A program made the translations under genes and the position numbers. This document shows, in pieces, positions 1 to 8,453 of a stretch of DNA of 64,000 bases. Under the pieces are notes generated by a model. It searched no databases, was not told the origin of the DNA, and was given only the letters and a program-made list of their open reading frames with translations. The stretch spans positions 496,001 through 560,000 of the forward strand of contig NZ_CP114013.1 in assembly GCF_028416635.1 (NCBI RefSeq), given 5' to 3'. Positions within the stretch are counted from its first letter, which is position 1. Each line of letters begins with the position of its first letter. The stretch is from Baekduia alba (lineage in GTDB: Bacteria; Actinomycetota; Thermoleophilia; Solirubrobacterales; Solirubrobacteraceae).

Positions 1-9
1 CTGAGCCCG

Positions 10-1152
10 ATGCGCCGGACGATCTTCGAGCCCGTCCACGAGGACTTCCGGACGTCCGTCCGCACGTTCCTGCAGCGCGAGGCCGTGCCCCACGCCGAGC
101 GCTGGGAAACGGCCGGCATGGTCGATCGCGAGTTCTGGCGCAAGGCGGGGGCCGCCGGGTTCGTCGGCTTCGCGGCGCCCGAGCGGCACGGCGGGCTCGA
201 CCTGCACGACTTCCGCTTCAACGCGATCCTGGACGAGGAGATCGAGTACGCGGCGGTCCCCGGCGACAACTTCGCCCTCGAGAACGACATCGTTACGCCC
301 TATCTGGTCGAGCTCGCCAACGAGGAGCAGCAGGCCCGCTGGCTGCCGTCCTTCGTCGCCGGCGAGTCCGTCGTCGCGATCGCGATGTCCGAGCCCGGCG
401 CCGGATCCGACCTGCGGGCGATGCAGACGACGGCGCGCCGGGACGGCGACACGATCGTGGTCAACGGCTCGAAGACGTTCGTGACCAGCGGCATCCAGGC
501 CGACCGCGTGATCGTCGCGGCGCGCTCGGTGCCCGAGGGCGACCGACCGGTCTACGACCTGCTGATGATCGACGCCGACACGCCCGGGTTCGAGCGGGGT
601 CGCAAGCTCGCGAAGGTCGGCCGCCGGGCGCAGGACACCGCAGAGCTGTTCTTCACCGACGTTCGCGTTCCGGTCGCCAACCTCCTCGGCGAACCGGGCC
701 GCGGTCTGGCGAGCCTGATGCGCAACCTGCCGCGGGAACGCCTGTCGATCGCCGTCTCCGCCGTTGCCGCCTGTGAGCACGCGCTGCAGCTCACGGTCGC
801 CTACGCGCGGGATCGCCACGCCTTCGGCCGGCCGATCGGCAGCTTCCAGGCCAACCGCTTCGCGCTCGCCGACCTGACCACGCGGGTGCGCGCCGCGCGC
901 CAGTACGTCGACGCGTGCATCGCCGCGCTCGACACGGGCGCGCTCGGGGACGCCGAGGCGGCGGGCGTCAAGGCGCTGACCTCGGAGCTGCAGTTCGAGG
1001 TCCTCGACCGGTGCGTCCAGCTGCACGGCGGCTACGGCTACATGGACGAGTACGCGATCTCGCGCCTGTGGCGCGACGCGCGCGTGCAACGCATCTACGG
1101 CGGCACGACCGAGGTCATGTACGAGATCGTCGGCCGCGAGCTGGGGCTGTGA
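10..1152 (+). CDS. Acyl-CoA dehydrogenase (FadE-type flavoprotein)
   Basis: 380 residues, the normal length for the family. It is expected to oxidise an acyl-CoA to the 2-enoyl-CoA in the cytoplasm with FAD as cofactor. Visible family motifs are AIAMSEPGAGSDL near residues 121-135 and the C-terminal block with GGYGYMDEY and IYGGTTEVM. The position that carries the catalytic Glu in medium-chain enzymes (YEGT) is Gly here (YGGT). As in isovaleryl-CoA dehydrogenases, the base may instead be Glu243 in the RERL motif. The substrate cannot be told. It is the first complete gene of a same-strand operon, and a stop codon sits just upstream of its ATG. Confidence 0.93.
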   Translation: MRRTIFEPVHEDFRTSVRTFLQREAVPHAERWETAGMVDREFWRKAGAAGFVGFAAPERHGGLDLHDFRFNAILDEEIEYAAVPGDNFALENDIVTPYLVELANEEQQARWLPSFVAGESVVAIAMSEPGAGSDLRAMQTTARRDGDTIVVNGSKTFVTSGIQADRVIVAARSVPEGDRPVYDLLMIDADTPGFERGRKLAKVGRRAQDTAELFFTDVRVPVANLLGEPGRGLASLMRNLPRERLSIAVSAVAACEHALQLTVAYARDRHAFGRPIGSFQANRFALADLTTRVRAARQYVDACIAALDTGALGDAEAAGVKALTSELQFEVLDRCVQLHGGYGYMDEYAISRLWRDARVQRIYGGTTEVMYEIVGRELGL

Positions 1153-1167
1153 GATGGAGGAGCGAGC

Positions 1168-1206
1168 ATGAACATGCACAACGACATCGCGGAGGACGGC
1201 CGATGA
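1168..1206 (+). CDS. 12-residue leader ORF between the dehydrogenase and the swivel-domain gene
   Basis: A 12-codon frame begins with ATG six bases after a strong Shine-Dalgarno (GGAGGAG at 1156-1162). Its stop overlaps the next start codon as ATGA. A second ribosome site (GGAGGA, 1191-1196) lies inside it and serves the next gene. It could be a translational coupling peptide, or a short relic of a gene shortened by deletion. The peptide itself has no recognisable function. Confidence 0.4.
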   Translation: MNMHNDIAEDGR

Positions 1207-1565
1207 GCGCGGCACAGCACCTTCTCGCGCGGGGCATCGTCGCCTCGGCGGGCACCGCCACCGGGACGCTGCGCGAGGCGACGTCGGTCGCGCACGTGGT
1301 CGAGCTGATGGCCGAGGACCTGGGCGAGACGATCATCTGGACCGAGCACGCGTCGGTGACGTCGATCGTGCCGATCCTGCCGCACGTGCGGGGCGTCGTC
1401 TGCCAAGGGGGAGGGGTGACGTCGCACATCGCGATCGTCGCCCGCCAGTTGGGCCTGCCCTGCCTCGTCGCCGCGGACTTCGCGCAGGACGGTGCGGCGC
1501 TGGCGGGCCGGCGCGTGTCGATCGAGCCGAACGGGATGCTCGTGCTGGCGCCCGACGGGTCGTGA
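1203..1565 (+). CDS. Stand-alone PEP-utilising phosphohistidine swivel domain protein
   Basis: 120 residues forming only the mobile phosphohistidine domain of PEP synthase / pyruvate phosphate dikinase-type enzymes. The signature GGGVTSHIAIVAR is present, with His75 as the predicted phosphorylated residue, followed by GLPCLVA. The nucleotide-binding and PEP-binding domains of full-length enzymes are absent, so it must act with other subunits or on a partner. It is coupled by GTGA overlap to the unknown protein downstream, which in turn overlaps an NDP-forming acyl-CoA synthetase that also uses a phosphohistidine. A joint role in acyl activation is an inference only. Confidence 0.8.
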   Translation: MSAAQHLLARGIVASAGTATGTLREATSVAHVVELMAEDLGETIIWTEHASVTSIVPILPHVRGVVCQGGGVTSHIAIVARQLGLPCLVAADFAQDGAALAGRRVSIEPNGMLVLAPDGS

Positions 1566-2749
1566 GCGCACGCGCGGACAGCGGGTCGCGCCACACGGTC
1601 GACGCGGTCATCCGGAGCTGGGGTCGAGCCCAGGCGCAGGCGATGCGTCGCGAGCAGCGCGGGAGCATGAAGTCCGAGCTCTTCGACATCCGCGGCCGCA
1701 CCTGGGTCGGCTTCGAGTGCTACTACGCCGCCGCGCCCGCGCTGCTGCGGACGCTGTGCGAGCACCGCTCGCCCGAGGCGCTGGGCCGGGCGATGCGGCG
1801 CCCGGGCAGCCGGCCGTACTACCTGCAGTTGATGATCTTGATGTCCAACTACCTGAGCGCGCGGGAGCAGCGCGTCCTCGCCACGGGGACGCCGCCCGAG
1901 GCCAGCGATCCGCAGGCCGATGCGGACCTCGCGACCGTCGTCGACTTCGTCGCCCGGACGGCCGGCGCGTACCGCACCGACGGCGCGGTGATGCCGACCG
2001 CGCCGGACTTCGACATGCGCATCCTGTCCGAGGACTGGATCGCGCGCTGCGCCGCGCTGCTCGGGCCGCGCGAGCGTCTGCCCGAGATCCAGCGGTTCGT
2101 GGCGACCCTGTCGTTGTACGGCTTCCTGCTCCACGGCGAGCAGCGCGACGGCACGTTCGACCACGGTCCGTACGCGCTGCCGGACGGCACGCGCCTGCTC
2201 GTCCGCGAGCTCAACGACCTCGACAACCGCCTGCTCCCGTGGGCGGAGCACGACGACCCGCTCCCGATCGCGAACGTCTGCGTCGCGTACGCCCTGCGCG
2301 ACGTCGAGATGCAGTTCAGCCTCTTCGGCGGCAGCCTCACCGATCCCGTCGACTTCCTCGACCGGACCGAGCGCGTGGCGCTCTTCACGCGCGAAGGCGA
2401 CGACCTCCGGGCGCTCGAGCCCGACGAGATGGCGGCGCTCGCGCACCGCGCCGGCGAGCTGCAGCTGCGGCTCTACCAGGACGTCGTCGCGTGGCCGGCC
2501 ATCGAGCGGTCGCGGTACGGGCTCTACCTGTACGCCAACCACCTCGCGCCGTTCTTCCGCCTGGCCGGCGCCGAGGCGGCCCTGCCCGCGCTCGTGGCGC
2601 GGTTCGAGGCGGTCGGGGGCCCCGTGGCCGAGGCGCTCGCCGCACGCGACGAGCTGCCCGAGATCTTCACCTACTACGCCGACATCGGCGAAGGCGACAG
2701 CGCCTTCAGCCCGCGGGCGGCGCCATCACGCGAAAGGGAACGCACATGA
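1562..2749 (+). CDS. Uncharacterised 395-residue protein, partner of the swivel domain
   Basis: I do not recognise a family. The protein is soluble, mostly helical in composition, rich in Arg, Asp and aromatic residues, and has no signal peptide or membrane segment. It starts with GTG overlapping the stop of the swivel-domain gene and ends by overlapping the ATG of the acyl-CoA synthetase, so all three are translationally coupled. A plausible role is the substrate- or PEP-binding subunit that presents a substrate to the phosphohistidine domain, but no catalytic motif can be pointed to. Confidence 0.75.
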   Translation: MSARADSGSRHTVDAVIRSWGRAQAQAMRREQRGSMKSELFDIRGRTWVGFECYYAAAPALLRTLCEHRSPEALGRAMRRPGSRPYYLQLMILMSNYLSAREQRVLATGTPPEASDPQADADLATVVDFVARTAGAYRTDGAVMPTAPDFDMRILSEDWIARCAALLGPRERLPEIQRFVATLSLYGFLLHGEQRDGTFDHGPYALPDGTRLLVRELNDLDNRLLPWAEHDDPLPIANVCVAYALRDVEMQFSLFGGSLTDPVDFLDRTERVALFTREGDDLRALEPDEMAALAHRAGELQLRLYQDVVAWPAIERSRYGLYLYANHLAPFFRLAGAEAALPALVARFEAVGGPVAEALAARDELPEIFTYYADIGEGDSAFSPRAAPSRERERT

Positions 2750-4830
2750 ACCGAGACGAGAAGCTGGACCTGTTCTTCCGCCCGCGCGGCATCGCGGTCG
2801 TCGGGGCCAGCAAGCGGCCCCGATCGGTGTCGGCCCGCTGGCTGCAGGGCCTCCGTCGTCACGGCTACGAGGGCGCGGTCTACGCCGTCAACCCCAACTA
2901 CGACGAGGTCGAGGGCTTCCCGTGCGTTCCGACGCTGGCCGACATCCCGGAGCAGATCGACGCCGCGGTGCTGACCGTCCCGGGCGCGCAGGTCGCCGAC
3001 ATGCTCGTGCAGTGCGGCGCCAAGGGCATCTCCGGCGCGGTCGTCTTCGCGGCGGGCTTCGGCGAGAAGGGCGCTGACGGCCGCAGCGCCGAGGAGGAGC
3101 TCGCCCGCATCGCCGACGAGAACGGCGTCGTGATGCTCGGCCCCAACGGCCCCGGCTTCGTGAACTTCCACGACCGCTGCTGCGCGATCGGCACCGCGTT
3201 CTCCTACCGCGAGGACCAGATCATCGGCAACATCGGCGCCGTGGTCCAGAGTGGTGGGGTCGCCGGTGTGTTCGGCGAGCGCGCGCAGGATCGCGGCATC
3301 GGGCTCTCGTTCCTGATCTGCAGCGGCAACCAGGCCGACTTCACGTCCAACGAGGCGATCGAGTTCCTCGTCCGCGACCCGAACACCAAGGTGATCGTCG
3401 CCTTCTACGAGGGCGTCGTGAAGGGGCCGCAGCTGGAGCGCGCGTTCCAGAAGGCGCAGGCGGCCGGCAAGCCGATCGTCTTCCTGAAGGCCGGGCGCAG
3501 CGAGCTGGGCGGCATCGCCGCCTCGCTGCACACGGGGTCGCTGATCGGCAGCGACGAGACGTTCAGCGGGCTGTGCCGCCAGTACGGCGTCGAGCGCGTC
3601 GACGACATCGACGAGCTGTGGGACGTCGCGGCGGGCCTCGCCCTGCTCGACACCCCGGCCGAGCGCGTCGGCGTCCTGACGACGTCGGGCGGCGTCGGCG
3701 TGCTGGCCGTCGACGAGATCGGCAAGCAGGGCCTGGAGATGCCGCAGTTGGAGGAGTCCACGCAGGACCGGCTGCGCGAGCTGCTGCCGGGCTTCGCGGC
3801 CTTCCGCAACCCGGCCGACATGACCGCGCACTTCGTCGAGGTGCCCGAGGTCTTCACCAAGACCATCGAGATCTTCTGCACGGCCGAGGAGCTCGACACC
3901 GTCGTGCTCGTGCTGACGGTCCAGAAGCCCGACTTCGCGATGGAGCTCGTCGAGCTGTCCTGCGGCGTGCCGGAGAGCGAGGGCCGGCTGCTGGTGATCT
4001 GGTACTCGGGCGAGATGGCCGACGAGGCGCGCGCTGAGATGCGGCGCCGCGGCTTCGCCCTGGTCGAGCACCCGGGCGCGGCCGCGCGCGCGCTGCGCGC
4101 GCGGAACCGCCTGGTGCGGCTCAAGGAGCGCCCGGCCGTCGACCGCTCGCAGCCGGACCCGGTCGGCGACGGCAAGACGCTCGCCGATCTCGGCGACCTC
4201 CTGGAGCACCTCCGCGCCGCGGGCGTCGCCATGCCGGCGTTCGCGATCAGCGACGACGCCGAGCAGTCGGCACGGGCAGTCGACACGATCCCCGGCCCGT
4301 GGGCGGTCAAGACGGCCGCGCTGGAGGTCACGCACAAGTCCGACAGCGGGGCGCTGCGCCTGGGCATCGACGATGTCGCGGAGCTGCGCGTGGCGCATGA
4401 CGAGGTCGTCGCGGCCGCGCAGACGGCGGGCGGGAACGGGCGCGTCGTGGTCCAGAGCATGACCGACGTCGCGCTCGAGTTGCTGGTCGCCGCCCGCGAG
4501 GACCCGATGTTCGGCTGGACGGTCGCCATCGGCCTCGGCGGGACGCTCACCGAGTTGATCGACAAGGCGGCCGTGCGCCGCCCGCCGCTCACGGCGTGGG
4601 ACGTCGAGGACATGCTCGACGAGATCGGCGCGACCCAGCTGCTGACCGGCTTCCGCTGGGCGCCGCCGCTGAACCCGCAGGACGTAGCGGACATCGGCAA
4701 CAAGCTGGCGGCCGCGTCGGCGAGCCTCGGCAGCGTCGAGGCCGTCGAGCTCAACCCGGTTATCCTCAGCCCGTCCGGCGAGCTGCTCGCCATCGATGCG
4801 GCCCCGGCCATCCGGGAGCCGCGCTCGTGA
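2746..4830 (+). CDS. NDP-forming acyl-CoA synthetase (acetate-CoA ligase family, single chain)
   Basis: 694 residues with the full domain order: an N-terminal CoA-binding Rossmann domain (GIAVVGASKRPRSVSARW, about 12-135), a succinyl-CoA-ligase-like domain with the phosphorylated histidine in SLHTGSL (His262), and a C-terminal ATP-grasp domain (about 480-690) containing WAVKTAA, THKSDSGAL and a glycine-rich strand. It should interconvert an acyl-CoA with acid, CoA and ATP or ADP through acyl-phosphate and phosphohistidine intermediates. The ATG was chosen because it overlaps the preceding stop (ATGA) and is followed by the expected N-terminus. The neighbouring dehydrogenase suggests organic-acid catabolism; the substrate is unknown. 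Confidence 0.92.
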   Translation: MNRDEKLDLFFRPRGIAVVGASKRPRSVSARWLQGLRRHGYEGAVYAVNPNYDEVEGFPCVPTLADIPEQIDAAVLTVPGAQVADMLVQCGAKGISGAVVFAAGFGEKGADGRSAEEELARIADENGVVMLGPNGPGFVNFHDRCCAIGTAFSYREDQIIGNIGAVVQSGGVAGVFGERAQDRGIGLSFLICSGNQADFTSNEAIEFLVRDPNTKVIVAFYEGVVKGPQLERAFQKAQAAGKPIVFLKAGRSELGGIAASLHTGSLIGSDETFSGLCRQYGVERVDDIDELWDVAAGLALLDTPAERVGVLTTSGGVGVLAVDEIGKQGLEMPQLEESTQDRLRELLPGFAAFRNPADMTAHFVEVPEVFTKTIEIFCTAEELDTVVLVLTVQKPDFAMELVELSCGVPESEGRLLVIWYSGEMADEARAEMRRRGFALVEHPGAAARALRARNRLVRLKERPAVDRSQPDPVGDGKTLADLGDLLEHLRAAGVAMPAFAISDDAEQSARAVDTIPGPWAVKTAALEVTHKSDSGALRLGIDDVAELRVAHDEVVAAAQTAGGNGRVVVQSMTDVALELLVAAREDPMFGWTVAIGLGGTLTELIDKAAVRRPPLTAWDVEDMLDEIGATQLLTGFRWAPPLNPQDVADIGNKLAAASASLGSVEAVELNPVILSPSGELLAIDAAPAIREPRS

Positions 4831-5453
4831 TCATGACCGCCGAACCCGAATCCAAAGAGCCCTCGCGCCTGGAGCGCCGGCGCGAGGAGCGCAAGCAGGC
4901 GATCCTGCGCGCCGCCGGCGCCGAGCTGGCCCGGGCCGGGTTCAGCCGGGCGAGCCTCGACGACATCGCCGAGCGGGTGCACGTCACCAAGGCGACGTTG
5001 TACCACTACTACGAGAACAAGGAAGCGCTCTACCACGCGTGGATGGAGGCGATCTCCGCGCAGGTGCACGCGGAGCTCGTCGCCGAGGCCGAGGCCGCGG
5101 GCGAGACCGCGCGCGGCCGCCTCTGGCGGCTCGCGCACCGCGAGGTGATGATCCTCACGACCGGCTTCCCGGACTACGCCCGGCTGTTCATGGGCGCGGT
5201 CGACTGGCCCGAGAGCTTCCAGGAGCAGATCCGCGAGCTGCGCCGCGGCCACGAGGCGCTCTTCCGGGGCGTGATCTCCGACGGCGTCGCCAGCGGCGAG
5301 TTCCGCGTGGTCGACGAGACCGTCGCGCGGTACTGCCTGCAGGGCGCGCTGATCTACGTCCCTGAGTGGTTCCGCGACGATGGGCGGTCGAGCGCCGGGC
5401 AGATCGCCGACGCCGTCGCCGACACCGTCATCCGCATGTTCGAGAAGGCGTGA
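4827..5453 (+). CDS. TetR-family transcriptional regulator
   Basis: 208 residues. The N-terminal helix-turn-helix (about 20-65) shows the family pattern FSRASLDDIAERVHVTKATLYHYYENKEALY. The C-terminal half is a ligand-binding helical domain of unknown specificity. The GTG start overlaps the synthetase stop; an in-frame ATG lies six bases further on at 4833. It lies inside the acyl-CoA operon and most simply would control it in response to an acyl-CoA or related ligand, which is inferred from position. Confidence 0.92.
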   Translation: MIMTAEPESKEPSRLERRREERKQAILRAAGAELARAGFSRASLDDIAERVHVTKATLYHYYENKEALYHAWMEAISAQVHAELVAEAEAAGETARGRLWRLAHREVMILTTGFPDYARLFMGAVDWPESFQEQIRELRRGHEALFRGVISDGVASGEFRVVDETVARYCLQGALIYVPEWFRDDGRSSAGQIADAVADTVIRMFEKA

Positions 5454-6496
5454 TGCGCCTCCAAGGGCTGACGGTGGAGGATGACTACCTCCTCCACCAG
5501 GTGCCGGACTCCTTCGTCACCGCGGTGTCCTCGAACCCGCGCTGGTTCGAGCGGTTGTACTTCAACATCCACGACCCGGACGGCACCTTCCTGGTGGTGA
5601 CGGGCTTCGGGGTGTTCCCGAACGCCCAGGTCGCCGACGGCTACGTCGTGGTCGAGGACCAGAACGCTCAGCGCAACGTGCGTCTCGCGCGCGATCTCGC
5701 GGGCCGCCGCACCGCCACCGAGGTGGGGCCGCTGCGGTTCACGATGGTCGAGCCGATGCGCCGCTGGCGGCTGCAGCTCGACGAGACCGAGCGCGTGGCG
5801 TTCGACGTCACCTTCGAGGCGCGGTCGGTGCCGTACTCGGTGGGGCTGATCGAGTTCCCCCAGCAGAACGGGCCCGACACGGCGTTCCGGCACTACAACC
5901 AGGCCGGCACCTACAGCGGGCAGTTGGTCATCGACGGTGTCGAGCACGCGGTCGAAGGGTGCCTCGGCCAGCGCGACCACTCCTGGGGGTTGCGCCAGCC
6001 GCGCGAGCGGCTGGGCCTGCACTTCTGGATCTGCGCGCACTTCGACGACCACACGCTCATGGCCTCCTACAACGAGTCGCGTGAGCACGAGGTGTCGTTC
6101 TGCGAAGGCGCGATCCTCTACGCCGACGAGCGGGATCCGGTGCGCGTGGTGGACCTCAAGCACGACATGGACGTGACGCCGAACGGCCTGCAGGCGAGCG
6201 AGACGCGGTTGCGCTTCGTCCTCGAGGACGGGCGGACGATCGAGACGGTCGCGCGGCCGACGCTCCCCGGTCTGCTGATGTCCGGCGGCGGGCACGGCGG
6301 CTGGCACGGGCAGCACCGCGGTGACCTGCACGTCGAGTCGGAGCGTTGGGAGCACGGCACGCGGGACATCAGCAAGGAGCCCATCGGCATCGTCGACCAG
6401 CTGGCCCGGTTCGAGACCGACGGCGCCACGGGCATCGGGGTGGTCGAGTTCGGGATCTCGCGCAGCCGCTCGTACACGTACAAGGCGCGCTGGTGA
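5453..6496 (+). CDS. Lipocalin-like protein (DUF7064/CrtC-AttH type)
   Basis: 347 residues, soluble, beta-rich. It carries GQRDHSWGLRQP and FWICAHFDDHTL, a pattern I associate with the two-lobed lipocalin-like DUF7064/DUF7065 and CrtC/AttH proteins, which bind or hydrate hydrophobic compounds. The ATG overlaps the TetR stop, and the C-terminus overlaps the GTG of the monooxygenase. It is often found with acyl-CoA and hydrophobic-substrate genes, consistent with lipid or terpenoid catabolism. Activity is unassigned. Confidence 0.7.
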   Translation: MRLQGLTVEDDYLLHQVPDSFVTAVSSNPRWFERLYFNIHDPDGTFLVVTGFGVFPNAQVADGYVVVEDQNAQRNVRLARDLAGRRTATEVGPLRFTMVEPMRRWRLQLDETERVAFDVTFEARSVPYSVGLIEFPQQNGPDTAFRHYNQAGTYSGQLVIDGVEHAVEGCLGQRDHSWGLRQPRERLGLHFWICAHFDDHTLMASYNESREHEVSFCEGAILYADERDPVRVVDLKHDMDVTPNGLQASETRLRFVLEDGRTIETVARPTLPGLLMSGGGHGGWHGQHRGDLHVESERWEHGTRDISKEPIGIVDQLARFETDGATGIGVVEFGISRSRSYTYKARW

Positions 6497-7443
6497 GCGC
6501 GGAGGGATCGCGGCCCGGCCCGTCATCGAGCTCCCAGCCACCATGGGTCGGCGTGATGCTGCCGGTGCAGGACTTCGGCGACGGGTTCGCGCCATCGCTG
6601 GCGATGGCGCGGGAGTCGGAGCGGCTCGGCTTCGACTCCGTGTGGATCGGCGATCACCTCGTCTTCCGCCAGCCGATCGTCGAGGCGATCGTGATGGCGT
6701 CGACCGTCGCGGCGATCACCGACTCCATCACGATCGGCTTCGGCGTCCTGCAGCTGGCGCTGCGCGACCCGGTCTGGCTCGCGAAGCAGCTCGGCACGCT
6801 TGCCCATCTCTCGGGCGACCGCATCGAGGTCGGCGTCGGGCTCGGCGGCGAGAACCCCGCCGAGTGGCTCGCCGCGCGCGTGCCGCCGTCAGAGCGGGTC
6901 GGCCGCACCGCCGAGCTCATGAAGCTGATGCCGGCCCTGCTCTCCGGCCAGCCCGTGACGCACAGCGGGCGCTACTACTCGCTCGACGTGCCGGCGCTGC
7001 GCCCCGCGCCTGAGCGGACCCCGACGTTGTGGATGGGCGGTCGCAGCGAGGGCGCGCTGCGCCGCGCGGCGCGACTCGCCGACGGGTGGCTCGGGCTGTG
7101 GGTGGACGAGGCGCGGCTGGCCAGGAGCGTTGCGGACATGGCGGCGCTGGCCGCCGAGGCGGATCGACCGGCGCCGGCGACGGCGCTGGTCGTGCCCGTG
7201 ATCGTCCAGCCCGATCCGGCCGTCGCCGAGCAGGAGCTCACGCGCTTCGTCGCGATGCAGTACGGCGGCGACTACCAGCGGTTCGCGCGCTGGTGCGTGA
7301 GCGGGTCCGTCGACGCCGTGGCCGAGCGGCTGTCGCGGCTGGCCGCTGCGGGCGCCACGGGGTTCGTGCTGATGCCCGCCGCCCGCGACCCGCTCGCCGA
7401 CCTCGAACCACTCGCTGCCGTACGGGCGGCTATTCGGGGTTGA
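6493..7443 (+). CDS. Luciferase-like (LLM class) flavin-dependent oxidoreductase
   Basis: 316 residues with the bacterial luciferase TIM-barrel pattern: GFDSVWIGDHLVF near the N-terminus, the glycine-rich strand IEVGVGLGGENP, and the conserved TPTLWMGGRS. It is probably an FMNH2- or F420-dependent oxidoreductase acting on the operon's substrate. The GTG start overlaps the previous stop. It is the last gene of the operon; its 3' end overlaps the convergent bicupin gene by 14 bases. Confidence 0.88.
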   Translation: MSAEGSRPGPSSSSQPPWVGVMLPVQDFGDGFAPSLAMARESERLGFDSVWIGDHLVFRQPIVEAIVMASTVAAITDSITIGFGVLQLALRDPVWLAKQLGTLAHLSGDRIEVGVGLGGENPAEWLAARVPPSERVGRTAELMKLMPALLSGQPVTHSGRYYSLDVPALRPAPERTPTLWMGGRSEGALRRAARLADGWLGLWVDEARLARSVADMAALAAEADRPAPATALVVPVIVQPDPAVAEQELTRFVAMQYGGDYQRFARWCVSGSVDAVAERLSRLAAAGATGFVLMPAARDPLADLEPLAAVRAAIRG

Positions 7444-8368
7444 CGGCGACGACGGTCTCGCGGACCTCGACGCCGTTCCCGGGCCCGTTGTGGATCAGCC
7501 AGTGTCGGGTGTCGGGGTAGCAGACGTTCGCCGGGACGCCCGTCGTCGACAGGAAGAGCGCGCGCACGGGCGAGGCGTCGCGGTTGATCAGTCGGTGCGC
7601 GCCGGCTGGGCCCTCCGGGAAGCACACGAGGTCGCCGGCCTCGAGCCGACGTTCGCCCGGAGGGTGGCGCAGGCTGGGCGTGCCGGCCAGGACGAGCAGC
7701 CACTCCTCGCGCCCGTAGACGTAGTGGTAGGGGTTGGATCCCCCTCCGGGAGCGACGTCCGCCACCGTCGCGTCGAGCCGGTCGGCGCCCAGCAGCGGGC
7801 CGAGCCTGGCCGTCTCTGGGAGGGCGAGCGCGTTCACCGCCGGCTGTGGGGGCGACGTCGCCGGCTCGCGCACGACCGCGACCGGCTCCGACGGTCCCGC
7901 CGTTCCCTCGCCGTGCCAGTAGCCGACGGCGCTCTCTCGGAGTAGGATGCCGCCCGGGCCGCTGACCTTGTCGGAGTCGGGATAGACGGTCATCCACGGC
8001 TTGGCGTCGTGCCCCGTCGAGAAGATCACGAAGCGCCCCGGTCCGCTCACGGTGTGGGCGCCGAGATGCCCGCACGGGAAGCAGACGAGATCGCCGGGCG
8101 TCAGGGTCCGCTCGCCCGCGGGCTCGCGCAGCACCGGCGCCCCCGCGATCACGTAGAGCCACTCCTCGATGCCGTGGTGGTAGTGGTACGGCCAGATCGG
8201 CACGCCCGCCTCGGCCGCGTAGACGCTCGCGCGGATCCGGTGCGCCCCGAGGCGGACGCCGGCCGAGGCGGCGAGGTGACGGAAGCCGGCTTCGTCGAGA
8301 CGCTCGTCCAGCTCGACGCTGAGGATGTTCACGCTCTCGTCAGGCACGTGCGGAGAACGCTTGCACAT
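7430..8368 (-). CDS. Bicupin (two cupin-fold domains)
   Basis: 312 residues with two cupin domains in tandem. Each has a histidine pattern (PYHYHHGIEEWLYVIAG in the first, YHYVYGREEWLLVLAG in the second) followed by PGDLVCFPCG or AGDLVCFPEG. The first domain keeps more metal-ligand histidines. It is probably a sugar- or metal-binding cupin of unknown reaction. It is convergent with the luciferase-like gene, and its 5' end faces the small secreted protein gene. Confidence 0.85.
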   Translation of the reverse strand: MCKRSPHVPDESVNILSVELDERLDEAGFRHLAASAGVRLGAHRIRASVYAAEAGVPIWPYHYHHGIEEWLYVIAGAPVLREPAGERTLTPGDLVCFPCGHLGAHTVSGPGRFVIFSTGHDAKPWMTVYPDSDKVSGPGGILLRESAVGYWHGEGTAGPSEPVAVVREPATSPPQPAVNALALPETARLGPLLGADRLDATVADVAPGGGSNPYHYVYGREEWLLVLAGTPSLRHPPGERRLEAGDLVCFPEGPAGAHRLINRDASPVRALFLSTTGVPANVCYPDTRHWLIHNGPGNGVEVRETVVAVNPE

Positions 8369-8387
8369 CTGCGGCGATCAGAAGTCA

Positions 8388-8417
8388 GGGGGGCGGAACC
8401 GACGCCTCGGCCAATGG
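8388..8417 (+). promoter_or_regulatory. Shared promoter-like element, copy 1
   Basis: GGGGGGCGGA (8388-8397), then 15 bases, then AATGG (8413-8417), 37 bases before the secreted-protein start. The same two blocks with exactly the same 15-base spacing occur upstream of 35626 and 39420, and in slightly diverged form upstream of 51842 and 55094. Position and spacing suit -35/-10 recognition by an alternative sigma factor; this is inferred. Confidence 0.55.
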
Positions 8418-8453
8418 CATGGGTGTCAACGACACCCCCCAAGGAGGGACCTC

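Noticed and set aside
10-1152. Acyl-CoA dehydrogenase as inactive because YEGT reads YGGT
   Set aside because: IYGGTTEVM is common in actinobacterial FadE proteins, and isovaleryl-type enzymes carry the base elsewhere (here Glu243), so loss of activity is not implied.
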